A stretch of DNA of 64,000 nt from Flexithrix dorotheae DSM 6795 (GCF_000379765.1 NZ_KB903451.1:1-64000); one strand, 5' to 3'. Positions 47,325 through 57,960 are shown, counted from the stretch's first letter. Numbers and translations: made by a program. The notes: generated by a model from the letters alone, not told the origin.

Positions 47325-48350
47325 TTACCAGAAAAACTTAAATGAAGTCTTACTGGTATAGGGCTTTTCAGGAGTGGTGATCGACCCGGGCGCATCCTTT
47401 AAATTAGGACCGTTTGGATAGCGGCTGGTTTCAAAACAAAAGGCTTTGAATTTTCCAAACTGATCTCCATTTTCCCTTTTCAATTCATTGGAAGTAAAAA
47501 AACCGGTATAAAACAACACCCCGGGTTCTGTGGTGGAAATTTCAAGTTTTCTACCACTGGCAGGATGTTTAAAAAATCCCACAGGTTTCAATTTATCTTT
47601 TGTATCCAGCGCATAGAAATGTTCAAAACCCTGTGGTAAACTCTTAAATAATTCTCCTAGTTTTTTAGCTGACCTTAAGTCCTCCGTTCCTGAAACTTCC
47701 CTTATGTCCCCAGCGGGTACATTCGTTTCATCAGGGACTAATAGGCGGTCTGAAACTATTTTTGCTTCATGGTTTGCGATTGTTTCAGCAAAGCCCGACA
47801 AGTTGAAGTAGGTGTGGTTGGTCAGCGAAAGTGGTGTAGCCTTATCAGTAGTTCCATGATATTCAATTTTCAACTCATTATTTTCACTTAAAGAAAACTG
47901 AACTTTTACCTTCACATTTCCCGGGTACCCTTCCTCCATATCAGGGCTTTCCAGAGTCATCTCCACACTTGAATCATTAATTATTTGGGCTTCCCATACC
48001 TTTTTATCAAATCCGGCTAACCCGCCATGTAAGTGATTCGATCCATTATTGACTGCCATTGTATAATCTTTCCCTTCCAAAGTGAATTTTCCATCTTTTA
48101 TTCGGGAAGCATACCGACCTACGGTACAGCCAAAATAAGGCGCATTTGCCTTGTAAGCCTCCCCAAAATATGCATCCAGCTGATCGAAACCACAGGCAAT
48201 TTCTATTCTTTTACGATCTTCTCCGGGAATTGAAATAGAGGTAATCGTAGCCCCATAGGTCATGATTTTCACTTCCATCCCGGCTTCATTTTTCAAAATG
48301 TATTGTTCGATTTCCTTCCCCTCTATCTGTCCAAATGTTTGTTTTTTCAT
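47325..48350 (-). CDS. galM: Aldose 1-epimerase (galactose mutarotase)
   Basis: The protein has 341 residues with no signal peptide, so it is cytoplasmic. The galactose-mutarotase fold is clear: YFGCTVGRYASRIKDG, NNGSNHLHGG with His108, the catalytic His179 in TNHTYFNLSG, and the catalytic base Glu307 in FCFETSRYPN. It interconverts alpha and beta forms of the sugar. In this operon it would prepare galactose from GH2 action, or possibly act on a hexose from AHG processing. It lies 72 bases after the cycloisomerase gene and 131 bases before the transporter gene. Confidence 0.93.
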   Translation of the reverse strand: MKKQTFGQIEGKEIEQYILKNEAGMEVKIMTYGATITSISIPGEDRKRIEIACGFDQLDAYFGEAYKANAPYFGCTVGRYASRIKDGKFTLEGKDYTMAVNNGSNHLHGGLAGFDKKVWEAQIINDSSVEMTLESPDMEEGYPGNVKVKVQFSLSENNELKIEYHGTTDKATPLSLTNHTYFNLSGFAETIANHEAKIVSDRLLVPDETNVPAGDIREVSGTEDLRSAKKLGELFKSLPQGFEHFYALDTKDKLKPVGFFKHPASGRKLEISTTEPGVLFYTGFFTSNELKRENGDQFGKFKAFCFETSRYPNGPNLKDAPGSITTPEKPYTSKTSFKFFW

Positions 48351-48422
48351 TTTCTTATTTAGATGTTGGTGATTAGTGGAAAGTGATTAGAAATGTGTTA
48401 AATATCTCCTTCCAAAAATTTA

Positions 48423-49517
48423 CTATTTTACCAAATAGGGTTTTAATTTATCCCAATCGAATTCTACTCCTACTCCTGGTGTTTCTGGCGCTACTGCCCT
48501 AAAGTTTTCCACCACCAGAGGACGAGTAGTGTATTCATCAATAGGGAAGCTGTGCACTTCAAGCCAGCCAGAATTAGGTTGTGCCGAAACCAGACTTACA
48601 TGCAATTCCTGCATGCCATGAGAACATACAGGTAAGCCATTTTTATGGGCTAATTTTGCTGCGGCCAGCCAGCCGGTCACCCCGCCACAATTGGATGCAT
48701 CAGGCTGGATGAATGATAAATTAGATTGTTCAAAAGCATATTCAAACTCATGAATAGTATGCAGATTTTCTCCCATAGCCAGTGGTACTCCGGTTGCTTT
48801 GGCTATTTCCGCATAACCTTTGTAATTGTCAGGAATGGTTGGCTCTTCAAACCAGAAAATATTATACTGCCTGAATGCTTTGGCTGCTTTGATGGCTTTT
48901 TCCACACTCATGGAATAATTGGCATCTACCATAAAAGTGATCTCATCGCCTATCAGCTCCCTGACAGCCTTTATTCTGGCAAGATCTTCATCCAGGTTTT
49001 CCCGACCAATTTTAATTTTCACTGCATTAAAACCTTTGTCCAGATAACCCTGAATATTACCCAGCAATTTTTCGAGTGGAAATTGCAAATCTATGCCTCC
49101 GCAATAAGCCTTACAGGTATTTCCATGCCCTCCTGCCATTTGCCAAAGTGGTTTATCGGCTGTTTTACACCGAATATCCCATAAGGCAATATCAATTGTA
49201 GAAATGGCGAATGAAGCTATTCCTCCCCTGCCCACATAATGAATATGCCATTCCATGAAATCATAAATCTTTTCAATATTACTTCCATCCTGCCCAATAA
49301 GTGCAGGTGCCAGATCGTGATCTACCATAGCCTTGATGGCATGCCCTCCTTTCCCCCCTGTATAAGTATATCCGGTACCCTCTCTTCCATCTGCCAAAGT
49401 AATGGTAGTAGTCACCAGCTCAAAATGCGTATGGTCACCATGTTTGGCATCATTCAATACTTCGGGAAGTGGAACTTTAAATAAGTTGCTTTGAATTTTT
49501 GAAATCGTATTATCCAT
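48423..49517 (-). CDS. 3,6-anhydro-L-galactonate cycloisomerase (enolase superfamily, MR subgroup)
   Basis: The protein has 364 residues. The mandelate-racemase/muconate-lactonising pattern is complete: Lys167-x-Lys169 (VKIKIG), the metal ligands Asp198 (MVDAN), Glu224 (FEEP) and Glu250 (GENLH), and His300 (CSHGMQELH). The barrel and capping domains have normal length. In the known Vibrio pathway an enzyme of this family turns 3,6-anhydro-L-galactonate into 2-keto-3-deoxy-L-galactonate by opening the anhydro ring. The gene next to it encodes an AldA-like dehydrogenase that would make the substrate, and a GH117 in the operon releases the parent sugar, so this assignment is well supported. It lies eight bases after the dehydrogenase gene. 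Confidence 0.88.
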   Translation of the reverse strand: MDNTISKIQSNLFKVPLPEVLNDAKHGDHTHFELVTTTITLADGREGTGYTYTGGKGGHAIKAMVDHDLAPALIGQDGSNIEKIYDFMEWHIHYVGRGGIASFAISTIDIALWDIRCKTADKPLWQMAGGHGNTCKAYCGGIDLQFPLEKLLGNIQGYLDKGFNAVKIKIGRENLDEDLARIKAVRELIGDEITFMVDANYSMSVEKAIKAAKAFRQYNIFWFEEPTIPDNYKGYAEIAKATGVPLAMGENLHTIHEFEYAFEQSNLSFIQPDASNCGGVTGWLAAAKLAHKNGLPVCSHGMQELHVSLVSAQPNSGWLEVHSFPIDEYTTRPLVVENFRAVAPETPGVGVEFDWDKLKPYLVK

Positions 49518-49525
49518 TGATCTTA

Positions 49526-50974
49526 CTAATATTTCACATAAAAAGTCTTTTTCTCCATGTACTGCTCAAAACCATATTTTCCATCTTCACCACCCGTTCC
49601 GCTCAGTTTGTAGCCATTGTGGAAACCCTGATGTTGTTCTCCGTGCCCTCTGTTCACATAAATTTCCCCAAACTCCAATTCATCATTACATTTCATGATG
49701 GTAGACATATCTTTAGTGAAAATCATGGCAGCCAGACCATAGTCACAATCATTGGCATAGCCAATCACTTCCTCAAAAGACGAAAATTTAATTACCGGAA
49801 GAATTGGTCCAAAAGACTCTTCGTGAACGATGGTCATTTCCTGAGTGACATTTGTAAGAATGGTTGGCTCAAACCAGCATCCTTTTTCAAATTGTGCTCC
49901 TTCTGGCTTTTTGCCACCAAAAGCAATAGTTGCCCCTTCTTCCACACTTTTGACTACCAGGTGTTCCATATTTCCCACTTCCTTTTTATTGACTTTCGGT
50001 CCCATTTGCGTTTCCGGATTCATGGGGTCACCCACTTTCAAATCTTTCACTTTAGCCATAAATTTCTCCATGAAAGCCTCATAAATATCCTCATGCAAAT
50101 ACAACCTTTCATTACAGGTACACACCTGGCCACAATTATCGAATCGGGAATAAAATGCCCCTTCCACCGCCTGGTCCAGATCAGCATCCGGAAAAACAAT
50201 GCATGGTGCTTTCCCTCCCAATTCCAGCTGCACATGAATCAGGTTATCCGCAGCAGTTCTAAAGATTTGCTGGCCAGCCGGAGTACTTCCGGTCATGGTT
50301 ACCATTTTGGTAATTGGGTTAGCCACCAAAGCATTTCCCAATACCCTGCCCTGTCCAGTTACGATATTCAATAAACCTTTTGGTAAACCTACTTTTTGAG
50401 CAATAAAACCAAGTTCCAAGGTAGCCAGAGGTGTTTCCTGAGTAGGCTTCAGCACCACACTATTTCCCGCAACAATGGCAGGCCCGAGTTTTCGCCCGGC
50501 AAGAGCAAGCGGGAAATTCCAGGCCGTAATGGCCACCACAACCCCTTTTGGGATTTTCTGAATCCAGATTTGTTCATCAGGATTGTCAGATGGAATAATA
50601 TCGCCTTCAATCTGTCTTGCCCAATCACAGGCGTACTCAATAAAAGTAGCTGTTACTTCCACTTCCATATTTGCCACACCAATTAGTTTGCCCTGCTCTT
50701 GGACTAATAATCTGGCAAGTTTTGCTTTATTTGCCCGAATTTCTGCAGCAAATTTTCTCATTAATTCCCCCCGCTGTCTGGCAGGTACTTTTTTCCAGGA
50801 TTTTTGTGCCTGCTCCGCAGCTTCCAATGCCTTTTGAGCATCCTCTTCTACGCCCATCTGAACAGTTCCAACTACTGAATCATCGGAAGGACTATAAATT
50901 TCTTCTGATTCCCCAGAAGCTGCATTTGTCCATTCTCCATTTATAAAAAGTTGATAATTTTTTATTTCAGTCAT
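49526..50974 (-). CDS. 3,6-anhydro-L-galactose dehydrogenase (AldA-like aldehyde dehydrogenase)
   Basis: The protein has 482 residues. Catalytic Cys285 lies in the motif [10 protein letters not shown], and Glu251 in QLELGGKAP is the general base. NAD(P)-binding is indicated by [10 protein letters not shown] and [21 protein letters not shown]. The sequence resembles E. coli lactaldehyde dehydrogenase (AldA), the relative of known AHG dehydrogenases. It would oxidise AHG to 3,6-anhydro-L-galactonate with NAD(P)+, the first step in its catabolism. It lies 76 bases after the KduD-like gene and eight bases before the cycloisomerase gene. Other aldehydes remain possible, but the context is strong. 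Confidence 0.87.
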   Translation of the reverse strand: MTEIKNYQLFINGEWTNAASGESEEIYSPSDDSVVGTVQMGVEEDAQKALEAAEQAQKSWKKVPARQRGELMRKFAAEIRANKAKLARLLVQEQGKLIGVANMEVEVTATFIEYACDWARQIEGDIIPSDNPDEQIWIQKIPKGVVVAITAWNFPLALAGRKLGPAIVAGNSVVLKPTQETPLATLELGFIAQKVGLPKGLLNIVTGQGRVLGNALVANPITKMVTMTGSTPAGQQIFRTAADNLIHVQLELGGKAPCIVFPDADLDQAVEGAFYSRFDNCGQVCTCNERLYLHEDIYEAFMEKFMAKVKDLKVGDPMNPETQMGPKVNKKEVGNMEHLVVKSVEEGATIAFGGKKPEGAQFEKGCWFEPTILTNVTQEMTIVHEESFGPILPVIKFSSFEEVIGYANDCDYGLAAMIFTKDMSTIMKCNDELEFGEIYVNRGHGEQHQGFHNGYKLSGTGGEDGKYGFEQYMEKKTFYVKY

Positions 50975-51050
50975 TTTTATATTTTTTGGTTTGAAGGATT
51001 AAAGCGAACCGAATGGCCGGACCACCTTATTATTTTTATATTCAGGGTAT

Positions 51051-51821
51051 TTATCTGCCCATCCAGCCTCCATCCACAAGCATTGTGGTGCCATGCATGT
51101 AGGCAGCAGCCTCGGAACACAGAAACACTACCGGACCGGCAAAATCCTGGGGTTCTCCCCATCGGTTGGCCGGAATTCGGGAAAGTATGGAAGCCGATCG
51201 GTCCGGATCGTTTCTCAAAGCTTCTGTATTATCGGTATTGATATAACCCGGAGCAATGGCATTGACATTTACACCTTTCCCAGCCCATTCGTTGGCAAAT
51301 GCCATAGTCATCTGCCCGATAGCCCCTTTGCTGGCCGCATATCCCGGAACAGTAATCCCCCCCTGGAAGGTCAGCAATGATGCAGTAAATACGATTTTGC
51401 CTTCTCCCCTTTTTATCATTTCTTTTCCAAACTCTCTGGTTAATATGAATTGGGAGTTCTGGTTGACTTCAATCACCTTATCCCACATTTCATCAGGGTG
51501 TTCGGCTGCCGGAGTTCTCAGGATGGTTCCCGCATTATTGATAAGAATATCTATTTTGGGGAAATCCTTTTTTACCGTTTCAATAAATTCGTAAAGCGAT
51601 TTTCTATCGGAAAAATCACACTGATAGGCTTTAAAGCTTTTTCCTCTGGCTATAACCTCCTTTTCCACTTCACTTCCACTTAATTCTAAAGAAGCTGATA
51701 CACCAATAATATTTGCTCCGGCTTCTGCCAGTCCAATCGCCATGGCTTTTCCTATGCCCCTTTTGCAACCAGTAACCAAAGCTGTTTTCCCGTCTAATTT
51801 AAAAGTATCTATTATTCCCAT
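51051..51821 (-). CDS. KduD-like short-chain dehydrogenase (2-keto-3-deoxygluconate 5-dehydrogenase type)
   Basis: The protein has 256 residues. The NAD-binding motif TGCKRGIGKAM, the NNAG motif (LINNAGTIL), and the catalytic Ser148, Tyr161 and Lys165 (PGYAASK) are present. The opening (FKLDGKTALVTG) and the tail (AAYMHGTTMLVDGGWMGR) match the KduD family, which interconverts 2,5-diketo-3-deoxygluconate and 2-keto-3-deoxy-D-gluconate. In the AHG route the 2-keto-3-deoxy-L-galactonate is oxidised at C5 and then reduced again with the opposite stereochemistry. This enzyme would be the reducing step, with the zinc dehydrogenase upstream as the oxidising step. Direction of each step is inference. 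Confidence 0.85.
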   Translation of the reverse strand: MGIIDTFKLDGKTALVTGCKRGIGKAMAIGLAEAGANIIGVSASLELSGSEVEKEVIARGKSFKAYQCDFSDRKSLYEFIETVKKDFPKIDILINNAGTILRTPAAEHPDEMWDKVIEVNQNSQFILTREFGKEMIKRGEGKIVFTASLLTFQGGITVPGYAASKGAIGQMTMAFANEWAGKGVNVNAIAPGYINTDNTEALRNDPDRSASILSRIPANRWGEPQDFAGPVVFLCSEAAAYMHGTTMLVDGGWMGR

Positions 51822-51911
51822 TTTTTCTTTTTTTAATGATGCTTAAGAACCAGTATCATACTACTAGACATTATATATAAATTAAATTATTAAAACTTAC
51901 CAACTTTACTT

Positions 51912-51974
51912 CCTCCCCCTACCCCCTCTAAAGGGGGAAACGTATTTTTCCCCTCTGGAGGGGGTAGGGGGAGG
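51912..51974. repeat. G/C-rich long hairpin, dispersed-repeat type
   Basis: A 63-base hairpin fills part of the 246-base gap between the zinc dehydrogenase and KduD-like genes. The outer arms are 17 bases and perfect (CCTCCCCCTACCCCCTC / GAGGGGGTAGGGGGAGG), with a second inner stem of about eight to ten pairs. The C-rich motif with AAAGGGGGAAA resembles repeats scattered in Bacteroidota genomes. It lies inside an operon and could attenuate or stabilise the transcript. Confidence 0.7.
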
Positions 51975-52067
51975 TTTTTAACTCTCCTTTAAAAACCATA
52001 CAAGAAGGAATTTCTAAAAGAACATATCTTTCTAAGATTATTTTTATCCAGTAGTAAGAACCAAAAT

Positions 52068-53087
52068 TTATCCCTGACAATTAATCAAATATTTCATTCC
52101 GGCAGGGTTGTGATCAATTTCCTCAAAAACTGACTGAATGTTATCCAACACATCTACCTTGGTGATCAGTTTTTCAAATGGAATATTTCCAGTAGCGGCA
52201 ATTCGAATAGCTTCTTCATAATCATCCTCCTGATAGAGCCTTGCACCCAATAATTCCAATTCGGACCAGAAAAATTTAAACAAATCCACTTTTTTCTTTT
52301 CCCCTCCGTGAATGGCTACCATCACAATTCTTCCCCTTGCATTTACCACTTCGGTCATGGCTTCTACACCAGCAGCCGAACCTGACACTTCAAATGCACA
52401 ATCTATCATGGCTTCACCAGTAAGTTTACCAATTTGCTCTACAAGATTTTCTTTTATGGGATTGATGGTAGTAAATCCCAATGATGAAAGTAATTCAAGC
52501 CTGGTATCATTCACCTCAGAAATAAAAACATTTGCCCCTTTTTCCTTCAATACATAAGCGATTAAAGTTCCAATTGGTCCTCCCCCAATCACCAGGCAGT
52601 TTTCTCCCTGCTTTACTCTGCCTATTTTTACATCATGGCAAGCTACCGAAAGAGGTTCTATGAAAGCCCCATGCTCAAGGCTTAGCCCTTCCGGAAGTTT
52701 ATGTAAAGTATAGGCCGGAACCGTCCAGCTTTTTTGGAATGCCCCCGGACTGTCAATCCCAATAAATTTCAGGTTTTTACCTACATGTGCATTTCCCTTA
52801 TCAAATGGATGCGGTGCCCCAAAATGCAAAGGACGAACCGCTACCACATCCCCCACTTTCACATTTTCTACCCCTTCACCTATTTCTGCTACTGTAGCAG
52901 AAGCTTCATGTCCAACAGTTTGAGGCCTGGCAACCCTTTGGTCCATTACCCCATGAAAAATATGAACATCAGTGCCACAAACGCCACAATAAGCTACATT
53001 CAGCCTTACCTCACCTTTTCCGGGTTTCACAGGATCTGACTCTCCAATTATAAACTTTCCTTTTTCTGAATAAAATGCTGCTTTCAT
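52068..53087 (-). CDS. Zinc-dependent alcohol dehydrogenase (MDR family), probable C5 sugar-acid dehydrogenase
   Basis: The protein has 339 residues. Catalytic zinc ligands are Cys37 (CGVCGTDVH), His60-Glu61 (GHEASATV) and a Glu near 143 (FIEPLSVACH). The Rossmann motif is VIGGGPIGTLIAYVL. The structural-zinc lobe lacks the usual four cysteines (the segment RPLHFGAPHPFDKGNAHVG has none), so it binds one zinc. Relatives include L-galactonate, L-gulonate and sorbitol dehydrogenases. In this operon it would oxidise 2-keto-3-deoxy-L-galactonate at C5 before the KduD-like reductase; an alternative is oxidation of L-galactose-derived acids. It lies 42 bases after GH2. Confidence 0.8.
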   Translation of the reverse strand: MKAAFYSEKGKFIIGESDPVKPGKGEVRLNVAYCGVCGTDVHIFHGVMDQRVARPQTVGHEASATVAEIGEGVENVKVGDVVAVRPLHFGAPHPFDKGNAHVGKNLKFIGIDSPGAFQKSWTVPAYTLHKLPEGLSLEHGAFIEPLSVACHDVKIGRVKQGENCLVIGGGPIGTLIAYVLKEKGANVFISEVNDTRLELLSSLGFTTINPIKENLVEQIGKLTGEAMIDCAFEVSGSAAGVEAMTEVVNARGRIVMVAIHGGEKKKVDLFKFFWSELELLGARLYQEDDYEEAIRIAATGNIPFEKLITKVDVLDNIQSVFEEIDHNPAGMKYLINCQG

Positions 53088-53129
53088 ATTTTTAAGTTTA
53101 AGTCTTTTGCTTCTTTTTAAAATATTTTA

Positions 53130-55673
53130 TTATCTGATTGAAATTTTTTGTGAATTCTCTTTTAACCCTTTGGATTTCGCCTTTATAACTGCCTCTCCCA
53201 TTTCGTTTTTTGCCTGGACTATTAAAAGCGCTTTTCCATTATGTGTCCTGACTTTATTCGTTTGAAAGTCCTGAACATTAGTGGCTGAACCATTATCTAC
53301 TCCTAATATTTTCACTTTGGAATTTACCTCAAATTCAACCTCAAGTTCCTGATGCTTTACCCGGTTTCCGTTTTCATCCACTATTTTGGCTACCACATGT
53401 ACCACATCAGTATTGTTGGCAAAAATTTGATTTTGATCTGCATCGAGTTCGATAGCTACAGGTTGGTTACCAGTTAGAATTTTAGCATTAACCATGGCTT
53501 TATCCTTTTTCCCGATGGCTTCCAGTTTGCCTTTTTTAAAGTTGACCACCCATTTATAAATATGATCGGGAAAATCTTTCAGCCTTTTTACCCCCAATGA
53601 TTTTTCATTCAGAAACAATTCAATTTCCTCACAATTGGAATAAATCTCAACAATGGTAGTTTCGTTGTCCTCATAATTCCAATGCTCATTGACATCATGC
53701 CAGGACCATAAGGCTTTTTTCCATCCTCCTGTTTTTTTTTCCACAGGGGCTCCGGTGGCCTCATCTACTTTAAAAATGGACTTTTTTTCCGTTTGAGATG
53801 CGATGTAAATATGAGGCGCTTCAGTCCATAATGTTTTGATCATTTGATAGGAGGGTTTTTCAAACCCTGCTAAATCCAGCATCCCACTTGTGGTTGCTTT
53901 TTTGGGCCAGCTGGCATTGGACTCCCCCATATAATCTATGCCGGTCCAAAAAAAAGTTCCGGAAATAAAAGGGCGTTCCATTACACTTTTCCATTCATGC
54001 CATTGTACCAGATTTTCAGTTCCCATTATGGGTTTATCCGGGTAGTTTTCATGCCCGTAATCATACAAAACTCTTCGGTAGCTATAACCCACGATATCCA
54101 GGGCATCGGCATATCCGGAAAGGTGACTGACTGATGGCAGAATACAGTTGGCTATCACGGGGCGGGTAGTATCCAGTTCTTTGGTCCAGTTGGAAAGCTT
54201 TTGGGCGGTTTTGGCCAAAACGTATTTTTCTTCCGGACTTTCCTCATATCTTCTCCGGATTTCTTCGGGAGATATTGGAGGTTTTTCCCAAAAATAATTT
54301 CCCTGCCAGCTCATATTAAAATAGCCCGAAGCATGGGCATACCTGGGATAAGTCCATTCAATTTCATTCCCTATACTCCATTGGAAAACGGAAGGATGAT
54401 TTCTATCCCTGAGCATGGTAGTTTTCAAATCTCTTTCGGCCCATTCCTGGAAAAACCTGGTATATCCTCTGGTGATATAATCAACTGATCGCTCGTTCTG
54501 ATTCAATCTTTTATCCTTGGGATTATCCCATTCATCGAAGAATTCTTCCTGCACCAAAAAACCCATTTCATCACAAAGGGTTAAAAACTCTTCTGACCCC
54601 GGGTTATGGGAAATTCTGATGGCATTACAACCTGCCTCTTTTAATTTTAATAACCGCCTTTTCCAAACTCCCAATGGGACTGCAGCCCCTACCAGGCCCG
54701 CATCGTGATGCAGACAAACACCTTTAATCAAAGTATTTTTTCCATTGAGAAAAAAACCTTCGTCTTTATCAAATTTAATATCCCTGATTCCAAAAGGCGT
54801 TTCATATCGGTCCATATTTTCTCCGTCCTGTCTGATATAAGTTACGGCCTTATAAATGTTTGGGGATTGTATATCCCAAAGTAATGGATCATTTACTGTT
54901 AAATTTTGGCTGAAGGTTCCTTCTGATGATTTTTCAACAGCTGCCTTTTGAGTCAACTCCGCAACCAGTGCCCCTTTTGGGTCAAAAATCTGGGTGAGTA
55001 AATCAAAATTTTCATCCTGTTTATTTTTATTCTTTACCGTAACTTCCAAAGCCACTCTGGCGTTTGTCGCTGTGATTTCCGGGGTGGTAATGAAAGTTCC
55101 CCAAACCGGAATGTGCAAATTTGAAGTAGTCACCAGTTTCACATTTCTATAAATTCCTGATCCTGTGTACCAGCGACTGTCTGCATATCTTGAACGGTCT
55201 ACTTTTACCAGCAACACATTGTTATCCGCAGAGCTTAACTGGTCCGTTATATCAAAATAAAATGGGGAATAGCCATAGGGATGATCTCCTAACTTAATGT
55301 CATTCAGGTAAACTTCTGCATTGTTGTATACACCATCGAAATACAAATAGGTAGTCTGGTTTTCCCCAGCCTGTAGTTTAAACTGTTTTTTATACAGCCC
55401 ATAGCCTCCGGGTAAATATCCCGTTGCTCCTTCACCACCGATTGAATCGAATGAGGCTTCAACGCTCCAGTCATGTGGCAATTGAATTTTCCTCCAGTCA
55501 AATTTCTTTAAATCCGGATTTTCAAAATCAGCTTTTCCAACCAGAACGAATTCCCAGTCAAAGTTAAAGTTTGTCTCTCTATTTAATTCATTTTTCCCAT
55601 TCTGCCCTAACAGATAATATCCGCCTACTAACACAAAAATGAGCAAGGTAAATGAGTAATAATATTTTTTCAT
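53130..55673 (-). CDS. GH2 beta-galactosidase, exported
   Basis: I start at 55673 ([22 protein letters not shown]), which gives a signal peptide or membrane anchor; the ATG at 55772 adds 33 residues with no signal character. The protein has about 847 residues. The sugar-binding domain, immunoglobulin-like domain and TIM barrel follow in order. The acid/base Glu437 lies in [10 protein letters not shown] and the nucleophile Glu553 in [12 protein letters not shown]. The C-terminal part (from about 640) adds two more beta domains, including a DUF4982-like one. In porphyran and agarose loci GH2 enzymes release galactose from the non-reducing end of oligosaccharides. It heads the AHG operon. Confidence 0.9.
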   Translation of the reverse strand: MKKYYYSFTLLIFVLVGGYYLLGQNGKNELNRETNFNFDWEFVLVGKADFENPDLKKFDWRKIQLPHDWSVEASFDSIGGEGATGYLPGGYGLYKKQFKLQAGENQTTYLYFDGVYNNAEVYLNDIKLGDHPYGYSPFYFDITDQLSSADNNVLLVKVDRSRYADSRWYTGSGIYRNVKLVTTSNLHIPVWGTFITTPEITATNARVALEVTVKNKNKQDENFDLLTQIFDPKGALVAELTQKAAVEKSSEGTFSQNLTVNDPLLWDIQSPNIYKAVTYIRQDGENMDRYETPFGIRDIKFDKDEGFFLNGKNTLIKGVCLHHDAGLVGAAVPLGVWKRRLLKLKEAGCNAIRISHNPGSEEFLTLCDEMGFLVQEEFFDEWDNPKDKRLNQNERSVDYITRGYTRFFQEWAERDLKTTMLRDRNHPSVFQWSIGNEIEWTYPRYAHASGYFNMSWQGNYFWEKPPISPEEIRRRYEESPEEKYVLAKTAQKLSNWTKELDTTRPVIANCILPSVSHLSGYADALDIVGYSYRRVLYDYGHENYPDKPIMGTENLVQWHEWKSVMERPFISGTFFWTGIDYMGESNASWPKKATTSGMLDLAGFEKPSYQMIKTLWTEAPHIYIASQTEKKSIFKVDEATGAPVEKKTGGWKKALWSWHDVNEHWNYEDNETTIVEIYSNCEEIELFLNEKSLGVKRLKDFPDHIYKWVVNFKKGKLEAIGKKDKAMVNAKILTGNQPVAIELDADQNQIFANNTDVVHVVAKIVDENGNRVKHQELEVEFEVNSKVKILGVDNGSATNVQDFQTNKVRTHNGKALLIVQAKNEMGEAVIKAKSKGLKENSQKISIR

Positions 55674-55875
55674 AATCACATTTGCTAAACATAAAACCCC
55701 GTGGATCTTACCGATACAATTCTTCTTTAAATTGCCCAACAAATTTTGCTGAAAATTTATTATCTTCCACAAAAATCAACTAGACAAAAACTCAATGTGA
55801 GCAACAGAATCTAACAAAATGGCTAGATTTTAAATTAATAATCATAATATTTGCTGCTGACTATCAGGTTTTTAT

Positions 55876-57525
55876 ATGAAAATGCATAAATCATACTTCA
55901 CCATCCTTACTAGACACTTAATTATTCTATGCTGTATTTTAATGAACTTCCATGGAAATGGACAGTCAATGGAAACCTTATCACAAAACGCTGCCGGAAA
56001 TATTGAAGAATTATTAAATCAGGCAGAATATTTAAAATTTAAAGACCCTGAAAAAGCCATCCTGTTATATGAGCAATGTAAAGCTAACTTTGTCAACAAA
56101 CAAGATACTATGGGGGTGATCATTGTGTTGGAAAGGCTGTCGAATTTATATGCCAATATCGCTAATTATCACAATTCTTATGTAGGCTATTGGGAAGCTC
56201 TGATTTTAGCTGAAAAATTGAATAATGAAAGTGCCAAAGCCTCAATTTATAATGGGCTTGGCTGGCTTTATAGTTTTTTTGGCAGAAAAGAAATGGCCGA
56301 AGAGTATTTTAATAAATCCATTAAAATCAATAAGGAATTATTAAATCAAAAACCACAAAACAATCAGCGACTTTTGGACGACTATTATGCTTTGGCTACA
56401 CTTTTCAGAAAAGAAGACGAACTTAAAAAAGCAAGGGTTTATCTGGACAGCTGTCATGACTTAAAAGAACCTGCGGAAGCAAGACACTTCCTGAATGCTG
56501 AATTGGGGTATGTTTTAGCCAAAGAGCAGGAATATGAAAAAGCCCGTGAGGTATTGCTAAAAGTCAAACCCTTTTTTGAAAATGCAGACAGCAGTTATCT
56601 GATCATTCTTTATCCTTTTTTGGGGGAGGTTTATAAAAATCTTGGCAATCTGAATGAAAGTGAAAAATACTATTTGATTGCGCTGGATATATCAAAAACC
56701 TTCAAGAGCCATCTTGACCTGATTCCCAATATTTATGAGGATTTGTCTGAAGTCTATTATCTTAAGGGCCAGTTCGAGCATGCCTATGAAGTGATGCAGG
56801 AATCCAAACTACTGAATGAAAAACAGTTTGGTAGCCGAAGCCAGCACAATCAGCGATTATTGGAAATAAAGGATACTTACCGTATTGAAATGGAGCGCCA
56901 GGATCAGCTGATCAAAGAACAACGGCTCAAATTTTTAGAACAACAACACCAGATTAACGAACTCCAATCTTATATCCTCACCGGAACTATTGCTTTCCTG
57001 ATTATTTTGGGTTTTATCATTTACAGATTTCTACGCACCAGGTACAAGGCAGAAAAAAGGCTTTTACAACAAAAACAGCAACTGGAAATACAAAAAGCAG
57101 AAGAAGTTTTACTGGTTAAAAATAAAGAACTGACCACTTCTGCCCTACAAGCCATTGAAAAAGAAGAGTTACTAATTGAAACCAAAGAAGAACTTCTCAA
57201 ACAAAAGAAAAATCCAAATCCTTCGGAAATCAATAAAATCATTAAAAAAATAGACCGAAGTGCCAGCCTGAGTTGGGAAGAATTTGAACTCAGGTTTTTA
57301 GCCGTAAACCAGGAGTTTTATAATAAACTCAAAAAACAATATCCAAACCTCAGCCAGAATGATCACAAGCTTTGTGCCCTGATTAAACTGAATTTTTCTT
57401 CTAAGGATATGGCGAAGTTATTGGGAATAACGGTAGAATCTGTGCATACATCAAGGTACAGGATTAGGAAGAAAATGGATTTGGACAGGAGTATTAATCT
57501 GGAGGATTTTATTGCTAATTTGTAG
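55876..57525 (+). CDS. TPR-domain transcriptional regulator with LuxR-like C-terminal helix-turn-helix
   Basis: The protein has 549 residues. Residues 1-30 form a signal-like hydrophobic segment. About six tetratricopeptide repeats follow (for example AKASIYNGLGWLYSFFGRKEMAEEYFNKSI and LGEVYKNLGNLNESEKYYLIAL). One transmembrane helix lies at about 362-382 (YILTGTIAFLIILGFIIYRF), then a long coiled coil of Gln, Glu and Lys (about 385-440). The last 75 residues form a DNA-binding domain: LSQNDHKLCALIKLNFSSKDMAKLLGITVESVHTSRYRIRKKM, typical of LuxR-type regulators. This is a known Bacteroidota design in which the periplasmic TPRs sense a signal. It diverges from the GH2/AHG operon and may control it. 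Confidence 0.85.
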   Translation: MKMHKSYFTILTRHLIILCCILMNFHGNGQSMETLSQNAAGNIEELLNQAEYLKFKDPEKAILLYEQCKANFVNKQDTMGVIIVLERLSNLYANIANYHNSYVGYWEALILAEKLNNESAKASIYNGLGWLYSFFGRKEMAEEYFNKSIKINKELLNQKPQNNQRLLDDYYALATLFRKEDELKKARVYLDSCHDLKEPAEARHFLNAELGYVLAKEQEYEKAREVLLKVKPFFENADSSYLIILYPFLGEVYKNLGNLNESEKYYLIALDISKTFKSHLDLIPNIYEDLSEVYYLKGQFEHAYEVMQESKLLNEKQFGSRSQHNQRLLEIKDTYRIEMERQDQLIKEQRLKFLEQQHQINELQSYILTGTIAFLIILGFIIYRFLRTRYKAEKRLLQQKQQLEIQKAEEVLLVKNKELTTSALQAIEKEELLIETKEELLKQKKNPNPSEINKIIKKIDRSASLSWEEFELRFLAVNQEFYNKLKKQYPNLSQNDHKLCALIKLNFSSKDMAKLLGITVESVHTSRYRIRKKMDLDRSINLEDFIANL

Positions 57526-57564
57526 GAAAAATAATGTAGTAGTTAAAAGTACCAGCTAAAAATA

Positions 57565-57960
57565 ATGATCTTATCGAAAAAGATTTTATTGTTTATTATT
57601 TCAGCCCTAACCGGTTTAACATTGATTCCTTTTCTGGCTCTCGAAGCTAGATATATTGAAGGAATACCCATTTTAATATTTTACTTTCTACCTGTTTCTA
57701 GCCTTTCATTAATAATCTTATTTGAACTAATAACCAGATTAACTCCTTTTAAATTTGTCTTTAAATTCATTATCGGATTCAAAATCTTCTTTCTTTTCAT
57801 AGGGGCTTTAATAATAGAATGGATAATTATGTGGAAAGTCAACCCGGTAAACGATGTTGTTTTTACTTCACAATTTGCTACTGGAATCTTTCCTGCAATA
57901 ATAATTTATGGTAGACTGGGAAATTATTGGAAAATATTTCCCGTAGGAAAAAGTGAATAA
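57565..57960 (+). CDS. Small four-helix membrane protein
   Basis: The protein has 131 residues, nearly all hydrophobic: four predicted membrane helices at about 7-27, 35-55, 66-88 and 103-120, with short charged turns. I recognise no family. It lies 39 bases after the TPR/LuxR regulator on the same strand, so the two could be cotranscribed. No function can be given. Confidence 0.6.
   Translation: MILSKKILLFIISALTGLTLIPFLALEARYIEGIPILIFYFLPVSSLSLIILFELITRLTPFKFVFKFIIGFKIFFLFIGALIIEWIIMWKVNPVNDVVFTSQFATGIFPAIIIYGRLGNYWKIFPVGKSE

Noticed and set aside
49499-50374. Plus-strand frame of 291 codons
   Set aside because: It lies antisense within the aldehyde dehydrogenase gene, which has all catalytic motifs; the frame is rich in Phe, His and Ile and shows no family.
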